Assembly (NCBI GenBank): GCA_018822105.1
Contig: JAHJLB010000023.1
Span: 62,001-126,000 of the forward strand
DNA length: 64,000 nucleotides
Reading direction: 5' to 3'
Source: Pseudomonadota bacterium
Lineage (GTDB): Bacteria > Desulfobacterota > Desulfovibrionia > Desulfovibrionales > Desulfovibrionaceae
The notes below the pieces were generated by a model. It made no database searches. It saw only the letters and a program-made list of their open reading frames with translations, and was not told where the DNA came from. Within the stretch, counting starts at the first letter, position 1. The number at the start of each line of letters is the position of its first letter. Positions 37,764 to 45,848 of the stretch are shown here, piece after piece. Both the position numbers and the translations under genes were made by a program.

Positions 37764-38552
37764 TCAGCGCCAGTCCACGGCAGAGGGCTTGCGCGGCGGC
37801 ACCAGGCGGTAGTCATGGCGCGGATAGCCCAGCATGAGCCCGCCGAAGACCCGCTGCCCGGACGGCAGATTGAGGGCCTCGGCCAGGGGCGGCCAGCCTT
37901 CCAGGGCCCGGAGGAAGATGCCCGACCAGCAGGTGCCCAGCCCCCGAGAGACGGCCAGGAGATCCAGGTGGGTCAAGGCGATGGCGCTGTCCGTGCCGGC
38001 CCAGCGGTAGTCCTCCGGGGCGCAGCAGAGGACCAGGTGCGGCGCCCCGCGCAGCACCGGGTCCGCATCGCCGGTCCAGACCTCGTCGAGGCTGTCCGGG
38101 TAGTAGGTCCTGCGCATCCACTGCAGCGCCAGCTCGGCAAGATGCCTGGTGCCTTCGCGCTCCAGCGTCACGATCCACCAGAGCTTCTGGGCGTTGTTGC
38201 CCGAGGGGGCGAAACGCACCACGTCGAACAGCTCCTTGAACACGGCCTTGTCCACGGGCCGGGCTTGAAAGGCGCGCACCGAGCGCCTGGTCTTCATGGC
38301 GTAGGTCAGCGGATCCGCGCCGCGGTTCAGCGCGGCCTTCTCCAAAAACTCCTGGCCCTCCAGGAAATGGTTGACCAGCGCGCCCTTGGCGCAAATGGAG
38401 ACGCACTGCCCACAGCGGATGCACAGCGTCTCCGCCCCTGCGCGCGTCACCGGGATGCCGTCCGGCCCGCGCAGAAGGAGGGAATGCGGGCAGGAGTCGA
38501 TGCAGGCGCCCTCGCGGTCGCACAGGTCCTGGTCAACGGTCACGAGGGCCAT
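37764..38552 (-). CDS. Ferredoxin-domain nitroreductase family protein
   Basis: A 262-aa fusion. Residues 1-60 form a two-cluster ferredoxin domain and residues 80-260 an FMN-dependent nitroreductase domain (TRRSVRAFQARPV, RFAPSGNNAQKLWW). The second motif, C44, C47, C50 and C54, is complete. The first has only C11, C17 and C21, with Glu14 where the second Cys is expected, so cluster I lacks one Cys ligand. The substrate is unknown; such proteins reduce nitro compounds or quinones in anaerobes. It has its own TTGACA promoter after the NRAMP-like gene. Confidence 0.87.
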   Translation of the reverse strand: MALVTVDQDLCDREGACIDSCPHSLLLRGPDGIPVTRAGAETLCIRCGQCVSICAKGALVNHFLEGQEFLEKAALNRGADPLTYAMKTRRSVRAFQARPVDKAVFKELFDVVRFAPSGNNAQKLWWIVTLEREGTRHLAELALQWMRRTYYPDSLDEVWTGDADPVLRGAPHLVLCCAPEDYRWAGTDSAIALTHLDLLAVSRGLGTCWSGIFLRALEGWPPLAEALNLPSGQRVFGGLMLGYPRHDYRLVPPRKPSAVDWR

Positions 38553-38617
38553 GCTCTATCCTCCAGCGTTGCAGAAGCGCCCGCAGAACCGGGCGCGGCA
38601 TGTCGAGTCTAGATCAT

Positions 38618-38646
38618 TCTCTATGGAAAACGCCGAATTGTGTCAA
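38618..38646 (-). promoter_or_regulatory. Promoter of the ferredoxin-nitroreductase gene
   Basis: On the minus strand TTGACA (38646-38641) is followed after 17 nt by TAGAGA (38623-38618). The start would be near 38611, about 60 nt before the start codon. A 7-bp hairpin (38577-38596) lies in the leader. Confidence 0.5.
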
Positions 38647-38669
38647 CATCTTCCGAGCCGGGCGGCCTG

Positions 38670-39956
38670 TCAGCGACCCATCAAGAGCGCGATGAACCCC
38701 GGAAAGACGAGATCCAGGGTCATGAGCAGCGTCAGGCACAGGACGATGACCACCGTGGCCCAGGCGATGGTGTTGAAGGTGGCCTTGTTGACGTACTCGC
38801 CCATGATGCGCTTGTCGTTGATGAGGATGAGCATGAAGATGAGCACAAAGGGCAGCACCGCGCCGTTCACCACCTGGGAGACGTACATGATGGCGATGAG
38901 CGGCGCCCCGGGCAGCAGGATGACGCCTGCGGACACGGCTATGAGCAGGGTGAACAGCCAGAAGAACTGCGGGGCCTCGCGGAAGTCCTTGTCCACGCCG
39001 AGCTCCCAGCCCAGGCCCTCGCAGATGTAGTAGGCGGTGGACAGGGGCAGCACGCAGGCGGCGAAGATGGAGGCGTTGAACAGGCCGATGGCGAAGAGCG
39101 TGGTGGCGTACTTGCCCACCAGCGGGGTCAGGGCCAGGGCGGCGTCCGCGGCGGTCTCGATCCTGACGCCGGACTTGAAGATGGTGCCGGCGCAGGCCAC
39201 CACGATGAAGAAGGCCACCACAATGGCCATGATGCAGCCCACGATGACGTCCAGGCGCGAGAAGGCGTAGTTCTCCTTGGTGATGCCCTTCTCCACCACG
39301 GACGCCTGCTGGTAGAACTGCATCCAGGGCGCGATGGTGGTGCCGATGATGCCGATCATCATGGTCACTGCCGAGGGCGTGACGTGGACGTCCGGCACCA
39401 CCGAGGCCGTGAGCACCTCGCCCCAGTCCGGCCCGGACATGAAGGCGGCCACGGGATAGGCCACGTAGACCAGGCAGGCCACCAGGAAGACCTTCTCCAC
39501 GATGCGGTAGGAGCCCTTGACGATGAGCAGCCACACGGCCACCGCGCCCAGGGGCACGGACAGGTACTTGCTGACGCCGAAGAGCTCCATGCTCGCGGCG
39601 ATGCCCGCGAACTCGGACACGGTGTTGCCCAAATTGGTCAGAAGCAGGGCGATCATGACGTAGAAGGTGATCTTGACGCCAAAGGACTCGCGGATGAGGT
39701 CGGCCAGGCCCTTGCCCGTCACCGCGCCCATGCGCGCGCACATCTCCTGCACCACCACCAGCGCGATGGTGGTGGGCAGCATGATCCACAAGAGCGAGAG
39801 CCCGAACTGGGCCCCGGCCAGGGAATAGGTGGTGATGCCGCCGGCGTCGTTGTCCACGTTGGCGGTGATGATTCCCGGGCCCAGGATCGCCAGGAACATG
39901 AAGATGTTCCTGCGGTTGAGCTTGCCCAGGGGGGCGATGATGCGTGCTGCGGTCAC
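38670..39956 (-). CDS. NRAMP-like divalent metal permease
   Basis: A 428-aa inner-membrane protein with about eleven transmembrane segments and the SLC11/NRAMP fold. The TM1 metal-site motif, usually DPGN, reads DNDAGG (residues about 35-40). The TM6 MPH motif is absent; the corresponding segment reads IGTTIAPWMQ. Transition-metal selectivity of classical MntH depends on those residues, so another cation such as Mg is plausible. It follows an MgtE-like sensor gene by 21 nt in the same operon, which supports that idea. The substrate is inferred, not shown. Confidence 0.82.
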   Translation of the reverse strand: MTAARIIAPLGKLNRRNIFMFLAILGPGIITANVDNDAGGITTYSLAGAQFGLSLLWIMLPTTIALVVVQEMCARMGAVTGKGLADLIRESFGVKITFYVMIALLLTNLGNTVSEFAGIAASMELFGVSKYLSVPLGAVAVWLLIVKGSYRIVEKVFLVACLVYVAYPVAAFMSGPDWGEVLTASVVPDVHVTPSAVTMMIGIIGTTIAPWMQFYQQASVVEKGITKENYAFSRLDVIVGCIMAIVVAFFIVVACAGTIFKSGVRIETAADAALALTPLVGKYATTLFAIGLFNASIFAACVLPLSTAYYICEGLGWELGVDKDFREAPQFFWLFTLLIAVSAGVILLPGAPLIAIMYVSQVVNGAVLPFVLIFMLILINDKRIMGEYVNKATFNTIAWATVVIVLCLTLLMTLDLVFPGFIALLMGR

Positions 39957-39977
39957 GTTGCCTACTTTCCGGCGGCC

Positions 39978-41255
39978 CTAGAACTTGCGCAGGGCCTTGT
40001 ACTGCTTCCAACGCAGGGCGAAGGGCAGGAAGTGTTCCAGGATGTCGTCCGCAGAGACGATTCCGGCCATCTTGCCGTCCTCCTCCAGCACGGGCACGGC
40101 GGCCAGCTTGTACTGCACCACCAGCTCGAAGACCTCGTCCAGGGCGGAATCCACGTGCACGCTCTTGGGGTTGCGGCTCATGACCTCGGCCACGGGGGTG
40201 TTGCCCGGCGAGAGCAGCAGGCGCTTCAGGCTCAGCACGCCTTGCAGGTGCTCGTTTTCGTCCACCACGTAGACATAGTAGATGTTGTCGATCTCCGCGC
40301 CCAAAAGCCGCACCTGGCTCATGGCGTCGTCCATGATGGCGTCGGGCGAGACGAAGAGGTATTCGTTGTTCATGAGGCCGCCGGCGGAGTCGTCCTCGTG
40401 CTCCAGCAGCTCCTGGACCTTCTCGGCGTCCTCGGGGTCCATGTGCGACAAAAGCTCCAGGGCCTTGTCCTCGGGCAGCTCGGCCAGCAGGTCCGCGGCC
40501 TCGTCCGGGGGCATCTCCTCCAGCACGTCGGCCGCATGCGAGCTGTCCAGCTGGCTCAGCACCCGGCTGGAGTCCTCGGGCTCCATCTCGCCCAGGGCCT
40601 CGCCCGCGGCCTCCATGTCCAGGGAATGCAGCATCTCCGAGATGTTCTGGTGCGGCAGCTGGCTGATGATGTGCGCCAGATCGGCCGGGTGCAGGTCGGA
40701 GAGCTTGTCGCGGGTGATGGTCAGGGTCAGCCGGGAGAGGTTCGCGCCCAGGGGCTGCACCAGGAACCAGTCGATCTCCTTGCGGGCCAGGGGCCGGTGC
40801 AGCACACCGCCCAGGAAGTCCCAGGCCTTGAGGTAGCCCAGGCGGCGCAGCACGCCGCGGAAGCCCACGTCCACCGTGGCCAGGCACAGGCCGTCCAGCA
40901 CGGGGGTGAGCTTGAGGTCGTTGACCCGCACCACGCGGGCCCCGTCCACGTCCACGATCTGCTTGTCCAGGATGTCCCGGCGCATGAGCACCTCGTCACT
41001 GGGCTCAGGCAGGTCAGTGATGCCTTCAGGCTCGCCCTTGAGCGACACCACCACGGGATTGAACAGGGCGATGTCGGCCCAGGCTATGCGCCGCACCCGG
41101 CCGGCCTTGCGCACCAATAGGTGCGGCACCACGGGAAAGGGGTCGCCGGGGCCCATGGCCACGTCCCACAAAACGCCGATGTCGCGGCCGGACTGGCTGA
41201 TGACCGGACGGTCCAGCACCGCGCTGAGGAAGATGCCGCTGACAGGCTGGTTCAT
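39978..41255 (-). CDS. PRC-barrel/MgtE-N/CBS cytoplasmic sensor protein
   Basis: A 425-aa soluble protein. Two PRC-barrel-like segments (about residues 10-75 and 92-170) are followed by an MgtE intracellular N domain (about 185-300, with helical repeats such as LHPADLAHIISQLP and MPPDEAADLLAELP) and two CBS domains (about 300-425). It has the Mg-sensing half of MgtE but no channel segments. The ATG at 41255 with GGAGG 5 nt upstream overlaps the stop of a small upstream frame (ATGA). A longer start at 41450 is not supported. It probably senses Mg or nucleotides and gates the NRAMP-like permease; this is inferred from domains and context. Confidence 0.85.
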   Translation of the reverse strand: MNQPVSGIFLSAVLDRPVISQSGRDIGVLWDVAMGPGDPFPVVPHLLVRKAGRVRRIAWADIALFNPVVVSLKGEPEGITDLPEPSDEVLMRRDILDKQIVDVDGARVVRVNDLKLTPVLDGLCLATVDVGFRGVLRRLGYLKAWDFLGGVLHRPLARKEIDWFLVQPLGANLSRLTLTITRDKLSDLHPADLAHIISQLPHQNISEMLHSLDMEAAGEALGEMEPEDSSRVLSQLDSSHAADVLEEMPPDEAADLLAELPEDKALELLSHMDPEDAEKVQELLEHEDDSAGGLMNNEYLFVSPDAIMDDAMSQVRLLGAEIDNIYYVYVVDENEHLQGVLSLKRLLLSPGNTPVAEVMSRNPKSVHVDSALDEVFELVVQYKLAAVPVLEEDGKMAGIVSADDILEHFLPFALRWKQYKALRKF

Positions 41256-41422
41256 GCAGGCCTCCGGCAGGGCTTGGACCAGTGGGAAGGATGCTGCGCG
41301 CGCAGAGGGCCTCCGGCGTGCAGGCGCCAGGACCGCGGGGCTGCCGCCTTGGGGCCGCGCAGGGCGAAGGCCCCGAGGGGCTCGGATGCGGCATTGAAGA
41401 ATCTGGTGCGGGTGCGATGCAT
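41252..41422 (-). CDS. Candidate 56-codon upstream frame (uORF2)
   Basis: A small frame beginning MHRTRTRFFNAASEPLG and ending WSKPCRRPA. It is preceded by AGGAGGTG (41434-41427) 4 nt before its ATG, a near-perfect ribosome site. Its TGA overlaps the sensor gene ATG as ATGA, so ribosomes could pass directly from one to the other. It is Pro- and Arg-rich and matches no family I recognise. A hairpin just upstream (41432-41458) pairs part of its ribosome site. It may be a leader peptide that controls the sensor and permease genes rather than a functional protein. Confidence 0.4.
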   Translation of the reverse strand: MHRTRTRFFNAASEPLGAFALRGPKAAAPRSWRLHAGGPLRAQHPSHWSKPCRRPA

Positions 41423-41431
41423 CGGCCACCT

Positions 41432-41458
41432 CCTGCATGTGCGTCGCCACATTGCAGG
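41432..41458 (-). promoter_or_regulatory. Hairpin overlapping the uORF2 ribosome site
   Basis: On the minus strand CCUGCAAUGUG pairs with CACAUGCAGG (10 bp with one bulged A) around a 6-nt loop. The last three bases of the 3' arm are the first three of the AGGAGGU ribosome site of uORF2. Opening or closing this stem could control translation. Confidence 0.4.
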
Positions 41459-41509
41459 GGGCGGCGCGTCAGGGGAGGCCCAGGACGCGCGTTTTGGCGC
41501 GGGGGGGCT

Positions 41510-41605
41510 TCAGACGCGAGCAGCCGTGCGGGCGGGCGACTCGAATTCGGACAAAGGCCTGAAAACTTCAGGCGATTTCAAACATGTACTGTAGGGGTCG
41601 TCCAT
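41510..41605 (-). CDS. Candidate 31-codon leader peptide (uORF1)
   Basis: A small frame beginning MDDPYSTCLKSPEV and ending PARTAARV, with GAGGAAGAG directly before the ATG. It lies about 29 nt after the predicted transcription start of the leader. It starts with Asp-Asp-Pro, recalling the acidic/proline opening of the enterobacterial Mg leader peptide MgtL. An internal 7-bp hairpin (41557-41573) is followed by CUUUGU. No homology can be claimed. A 12-codon frame starting at 41616 overlaps it in another phase and has no ribosome site. Confidence 0.3.
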   Translation of the reverse strand: MDDPYSTCLKSPEVFRPLSEFESPARTAARV

Positions 41606-41640
41606 CTCTTCCTCATAAGACTGTTGCAGCGCCAAAGCGT

Positions 41641-41670
41641 ACCCTAGGCCCAGGCAGCGCAGGCTGTCAA
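41641..41670 (-). promoter_or_regulatory. Candidate promoter of the sensor/NRAMP-like operon
   Basis: A perfect TTGACA (41670-41665) is followed after 18 nt by TAGGGT (41646-41641) on the minus strand. Transcription from about 41634 would give a leader of roughly 380 nt before the sensor gene, holding both small upstream frames. The -10 match is only 3 of 6. Confidence 0.4.
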
Positions 41671-41852
41671 CGGAGCACGGCAGGGGCCTTCCGTGCGTTC
41701 CGGATTGGCCACGAACCCTGCGGATCCCGCGCCTGGCTGCGCGCGGCAAACACGAACAGCCGGCAGCCCGCTGCGGCGCGGACTCCGGCACACTCGCTGC
41801 CGCCGCAGGGCTCAGCCGGGGAAGAATCCCCGACAGGCGAAGCGGCGGCGGG

Positions 41853-42056
41853 CTATTTCTTGGTCTCTGACTGCGGGGGCGTCGTGGTCGTCTGCTGGGC
41901 GCCGGGATCGGCCACGCCGTCCAGGCCCTTGCGCAGTTCACGGATGCTTTTGCCGATGCTGGCCCCAAGCTGCGGCAGCTTGTTGGGGCCGAACACGAAC
42001 AGGGCGATGACAAGGACCAGCAGCAGATGCATGGGCTGGAAAAGCTGTCCGAACAT
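41853..42056 (-). CDS. tatA: Sec-independent translocase protein TatA
   Basis: Forms the protein-conducting part of the Tat system that exports folded proteins across the inner membrane. It has 67 aa: one N-terminal transmembrane helix (MHLLLVLVIALFVFG), then the hinge and amphipathic helix (PNKLPQLGASIGKSIRELRK), and a short Thr/Pro/Lys tail. GGAGG lies 7 nt before the ATG at 42056; longer starts are shadows. It lies 194 nt after ruvB. tatB and tatC are not in the window. Confidence 0.9.
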   Translation of the reverse strand: MFGQLFQPMHLLLVLVIALFVFGPNKLPQLGASIGKSIRELRKGLDGVADPGAQQTTTTPPQSETKK

Positions 42057-42250
42057 GGTGCTTCCTCCGTGTTCCCTTGGAGCGGCGGGCGACTTTTGCG
42101 TCCAGGTCCAGGGGAGGGCTTGCTCCGGTTCCCGGATTTCTCCGGTCGGCGCGTCGGTTCGGGTGTCGGCAAGGGACAATGTCCAACAGGACCATACGGT
42201 CTCAATCAGGACGAAAACGACCACAAGGCCATCTTCGCGCTTGGCAGCAA

Positions 42251-43240
42251 CTACAGCAGCTCGCCTCCCCCGTCAAGACGCATCTTGAGGTGCTGGTAGG
42301 CCTTGGCCGTGGCCACGCGCCCGCGCGGGGTGCGCTTGATGAACCCGCACTGGATGAGGAAGGGCTCGTAGATGTCCTCGATGGTGCGCGCCTCTTCCGA
42401 GCAGGCCACGGCGATGGTCTTGACCCCCACGGGCCCGCCGCTGAACTGATTCACGATGAGCGAAAGGATCTTGCGGTCCATCTGGTCCAGACCGTAGGGG
42501 TCCACGTCGAGGCGGTCCAGGGACTGCTCGGCCAGGGCCTGGTCCACCATGCCCTGGTTCTGGACCACTGCGTAGTCGCGGATGCGGCGCAGGAGCCGCC
42601 CGGCGATGCGCGGGGTGCCGCGCGACCTGCGCCCGATGGCCCAGGCCCCGTCCTCGGTGATGCCGATGCCCAGGATCTTCGCCGCGCGCATGACGATGCG
42701 CGCGAGCTCCTCCGGGGCGTAGAACTCCAGGCGAAACACGCAGCCGAAGCGGTCGCGCAGTGGCGAGGTCAAAAGCCCCACCCGGGTGGTGGCGCCCACC
42801 AGGGTGAAGGGCTCCAGGTCGATCTTCACCGTGCGCGCCCCCGGCCCCTGGCCGATGATGAGGTCGATCTTGTAGTCCTCCATGGCCGGATACAGGATCT
42901 CCTCGACATTGGCGGGCAGGCGGTGGATCTCGTCGATGAACAGGATGTCGTGGCGCGAGAGGTTGGTCAGGATGGCCGCCAGGTCGCCCACGCGCTCCAG
43001 CACGGGCCCGGAGGTGGAGATCATGTTCACGCCCAGCTCCGAGGCCATGATCTGGGCCAGGGTGGTTTTGCCCAGGCCGGGATTGCCGGAGAACAGGGTG
43101 TGGTCCAGGGCCTTGCCGCGCTCCCGGGCGGCCTGGATGAACACGCCCAGGTTGGAGCGCAGGTCGTCCTGGCCGATGAAGTCGGCAAGCCGCTGCGGGC
43201 GGATGGTGTCGTCCGGTGGGGAGGCCGCCTGGATGTTCAT
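42251..43240 (-). CDS. ruvB: Holliday junction branch migration ATPase RuvB
   Basis: Hexameric AAA+ motor that drives branch migration with RuvA. It has 329 aa. Walker [10 protein letters not shown], Walker B FIDEIHRL and the sensor stretch [18 protein letters not shown] are present, followed by the C-terminal winged helix with RTPRGRVAT. Its ATG overlaps the ruvA stop (ATGA). Confidence 0.97.
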   Translation of the reverse strand: MNIQAASPPDDTIRPQRLADFIGQDDLRSNLGVFIQAARERGKALDHTLFSGNPGLGKTTLAQIMASELGVNMISTSGPVLERVGDLAAILTNLSRHDILFIDEIHRLPANVEEILYPAMEDYKIDLIIGQGPGARTVKIDLEPFTLVGATTRVGLLTSPLRDRFGCVFRLEFYAPEELARIVMRAAKILGIGITEDGAWAIGRRSRGTPRIAGRLLRRIRDYAVVQNQGMVDQALAEQSLDRLDVDPYGLDQMDRKILSLIVNQFSGGPVGVKTIAVACSEEARTIEDIYEPFLIQCGFIKRTPRGRVATAKAYQHLKMRLDGGGELL

Positions 43241-43848
43241 GCGCGGGCCGCCGCGATCTTCTTGAGGGCCGCCCGGATGGCCGAGGAGGCGTCGATGTCC
43301 GGCTCGGACTCAAAGATGTCGCGCATCATGCCGCGCGCCTCCTCCTCGGTGTAGCCCAGGGCCTTCATGCCCGCCAGGGCGTCGAAATACTCCCCCTGGG
43401 GGCCGTCCACGGGGCTCGAGGCCGTGAGCGGCCCGGTCTTGATGCCCGCCAGCTTGTCCTTGAGCTTCCACATGATCTCGCGCGCGCTCTTGGGCCCGAT
43501 GCCCGGCACCAACGCCAGGGTGTCGGCGTCCTCGCGCAGCACCAGCTCGCGCAGGTGCTCGGGCCGGAAATGCGAGAGGATGGCCAGGGCCTTCTTGGGC
43601 CCCAGCTTGTCGATGCCGATGAGCAGCCGGAACAGGTCGCGGTCGTCCTTGGCGGCAAAGCCGTAGAGGTCCAGGGCGTCCTCGCGCACAATGGTGTGCG
43701 TGAAGAGCGTGACCTCCCCGCCCTTCTGCGGCAGGGCCATGAGCGCGGTGCTCGGCAGGGCCAGCTCGTAGCCCACGCCGCCGGGGGTCAAGACCACGCA
43801 GCCCTTGCCTGTGACGTCCAGCAGACGGCCCTCGATGTAGGAGATCAT
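43237..43848 (-). CDS. ruvA: Holliday junction DNA helicase subunit RuvA
   Basis: Tetrameric protein that binds four-way junctions and recruits RuvB. It has 203 aa: an N-terminal OB domain ([20 protein letters not shown]), helix-hairpin-helix motifs ([20 protein letters not shown]) and a C-terminal RuvB-binding domain ([12 protein letters not shown]-like). It overlaps ruvC and ruvB by 4 nt each. Confidence 0.96.
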   Translation of the reverse strand: MISYIEGRLLDVTGKGCVVLTPGGVGYELALPSTALMALPQKGGEVTLFTHTIVREDALDLYGFAAKDDRDLFRLLIGIDKLGPKKALAILSHFRPEHLRELVLREDADTLALVPGIGPKSAREIMWKLKDKLAGIKTGPLTASSPVDGPQGEYFDALAGMKALGYTEEEARGMMRDIFESEPDIDASSAIRAALKKIAAARA

Positions 43849-44375
43849 GCGCCCTCCCCACGGCTGGCGCCGTAGCGCCCGGTGAGCTTGCGCGCCCGGC
43901 GCTCGTTCAGATGGCAGATGGCCACGGCCAGGGCGTCGCTGGCGTCCAGGGCCCAGTCGGGCTTCTTCAGGCCCAGGATCTGGGCCACCATGAAGGCCAC
44001 CTGCTCCTTTTCCGCCCGGCCCACGCCCACCAGGCTCTTCTTGACCTGGGTGGGCGGGTATCCGGCCACGGAGAGGCCCGCCACGGCGCAGGCGGCCATG
44101 GCCGCGCCGCGCGCCTGGCCAAGCTTCAGCGCCGAGGCGGCGTTCCTGGACACGAAGACGCTCTCGATGGCGGCCTCAGCCGGGCCGAAGCTGGCGATGA
44201 CCTCGGCCACGCGGCGGTAGATGACCCCCAGGCGTCCGGCCATGTCGGTGCCGCTGGGAGTGCGGATGGTGCCCACGGCCACGAGCTCGGCCCGGCCCGA
44301 GGCTTCGCGCACCACGCCATAGCCCGTCACCTGGCTTCCGGGATCAAGCCCCAGCACCACAACGGGCACCGACAT
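43845..44375 (-). CDS. ruvC: Crossover junction endodeoxyribonuclease RuvC
   Basis: Resolves Holliday junctions by symmetric cleavage. It has 176 aa with an RNase H-like fold. The acidic active-site residues are visible in GLDPGS, AIESVFV and the C-terminal ALDASDALAVAICH. It is 5 nt from the yebC stop and overlaps ruvA. Confidence 0.95.
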   Translation of the reverse strand: MSVPVVVLGLDPGSQVTGYGVVREASGRAELVAVGTIRTPSGTDMAGRLGVIYRRVAEVIASFGPAEAAIESVFVSRNAASALKLGQARGAAMAACAVAGLSVAGYPPTQVKKSLVGVGRAEKEQVAFMVAQILGLKKPDWALDASDALAVAICHLNERRARKLTGRYGASRGEGA

Positions 44376-44380
44376 GCGCC

Positions 44381-45124
44381 CTACCCCAGCTCTTCCATGA
44401 TTTCGTCGGTAAAGTCGGCGGTGACGTACACGGCGGACACGTCCTCGTTGTCCTCCAGGTTCTCCATGATGGTCATGACCTTGCGGGCCGTGGCCGCGTC
44501 CACCGGGGTCAGGTTCTTGGGGACCATGGTCAGCTCCGCGCTGTCCGGGGTGAACCCGGCGTCCTCAAAGGCCTTCTCCACGGTGGAGTAGTCCTCGGGG
44601 TTGGTACGCACCTCGATGGTCTCGCCCTCGTCCAGCACGTCGTCGGCCCCGGCCTCCAGGGCCACCTCCATGAGCTGGTCCTCGGTGTACTTGGCCTTGT
44701 CAAAGACAAAGACGCCGCGCTTGTCGAACATCCAGGCCACGGAGCCGGGCTCGCCCATGCTGCCGCCGGCCTTGCTGATGATGTGCCGGACCTCGGCGAT
44801 GGTGCGGTTCTTGTTGTCCGTTGCCACCTCCACCAGCATGGCCACGCCGCCCTGGGCGTAGCCTTCGTACATCATCTCGTACACTTCGCCGCCGGCCAAC
44901 TCGCCGGTGCCCTTCTTGATGGCCGTCTCGATCTTGTCGTTGGGCATGTTGGCGGACTTGGCCTTGGCGATGACCGCGCGCAGGCGGGCGTTCAAGGCCG
45001 GGTCGCCGCCGCCCTTGGCCGCCAGGATGATGTCCTTGGTGATCTTGGTGAATACCTGGCCCTTCTTGGCGTCCGTCTTTTCCTTGGCACGCCTGATGGT
45101 GGCCCATTTGCTGTGTCCTGACAT
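44381..45124 (-). CDS. YebC/PmpR family protein
   Basis: A 247-aa protein of the three-domain YebC family, with the signature start MSGHSKWATIRRAKEKTDAK and GYAQGGVAMLVEVATDNKNR. Members act as transcriptional regulators or, as shown more recently for some, in translation of difficult sequences. It lies directly upstream of ruvC, a widely conserved neighbourhood. Confidence 0.93.
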   Translation of the reverse strand: MSGHSKWATIRRAKEKTDAKKGQVFTKITKDIILAAKGGGDPALNARLRAVIAKAKSANMPNDKIETAIKKGTGELAGGEVYEMMYEGYAQGGVAMLVEVATDNKNRTIAEVRHIISKAGGSMGEPGSVAWMFDKRGVFVFDKAKYTEDQLMEVALEAGADDVLDEGETIEVRTNPEDYSTVEKAFEDAGFTPDSAELTMVPKNLTPVDAATARKVMTIMENLEDNEDVSAVYVTADFTDEIMEELG

Positions 45125-45178
45125 TCTTCCTCCAGAAACATTCTTGGCCCGGGAACATGTCCCGAGAAACAGATTTAT

Positions 45179-45793
45179 TTACTCGACATCGGGCCGAAAG
45201 CCAAGCCCCAGATACCCGAGCCCGAGAAGAAAGGTCTCCTTGCTCTCGGCCCGCGAGCTCTTGGGCTTGAAGCCGCGCACATGCTCGAAATACGGCTTGA
45301 GGCTCTCCTGAAAGGCCTTGGCGTCCGGGCCTTCGAAGATCTTGGCCACAAAGTCGCCGCCGAGCCGAAGCCGCTTGAGGGCCACATCCCGGGCGCGTTC
45401 GCACAGCTCCAGGGACCGGGCCTGGTCCGTGAATTTGATGCCCGTGGTGCGCGGGGCCATGTCGCTCATGACCAGGTCAAAGGGCAGCAGCGGCTCCATC
45501 ACCGCCAGGAGCTCCGGGCTGTCCTCAAAGGCATCGTGCACCAGGAATTGGACATTCTCCGAAAACTCCTGCACCGTGGCCTGGATGTCCAGCGCCAGCA
45601 CCCGGCCCGAGGGGCCGATGCGCTTGGCGGCGTACAGGGTCCAGGAGCCCGGGGCCGCGCCGAGGTCGAGGACCTTCCGGCCGGGCTTCAGGAGCGAGAA
45701 CTTGGCGTCCAGCTCCTGGAGCTTGTAGACGCTGCGCGCGGGATAATTTTCCGCCTTGGCGCGCTTGAAATAATGGTCGCGATATTGTTTCAT
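45179..45793 (-). CDS. rlmE: 23S rRNA 2'-O-ribose methyltransferase (RlmE/FtsJ)
   Basis: Methylates U2552 in the A loop of 23S rRNA, a late step of large-subunit assembly. The start at 45793 gives 204 aa ([20 protein letters not shown]). A GTG seven codons earlier has no ribosome site. The SAM motif [10 protein letters not shown] and the catalytic Asp in [10 protein letters not shown] are present, as is the following Lys (VAKIFEG). Confidence 0.92.
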   Translation of the reverse strand: MKQYRDHYFKRAKAENYPARSVYKLQELDAKFSLLKPGRKVLDLGAAPGSWTLYAAKRIGPSGRVLALDIQATVQEFSENVQFLVHDAFEDSPELLAVMEPLLPFDLVMSDMAPRTTGIKFTDQARSLELCERARDVALKRLRLGGDFVAKIFEGPDAKAFQESLKPYFEHVRGFKPKSSRAESKETFLLGLGYLGLGFRPDVE

Positions 45794-45848
45794 GGGGTGC
45801 CTGCTGGCCGACACCTAGCCCAAACCGGCCCCCTTGCCAAGGAGCTCC

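Noticed and set aside
41256-41640. Known M-box or ykkC-type riboswitch in the leader of the sensor operon
   Set aside because: I could not recognise the conserved cores of these classes. The signals that are visible are small frames and hairpins, so a leader-peptide mechanism is the better guess.
41817-41832. 6-bp CGGGGA/TCCCCG hairpin after tatA as a terminator
   Set aside because: Short stem without a U-tract. tatA may still end here by Rho, but the sequence does not show it.
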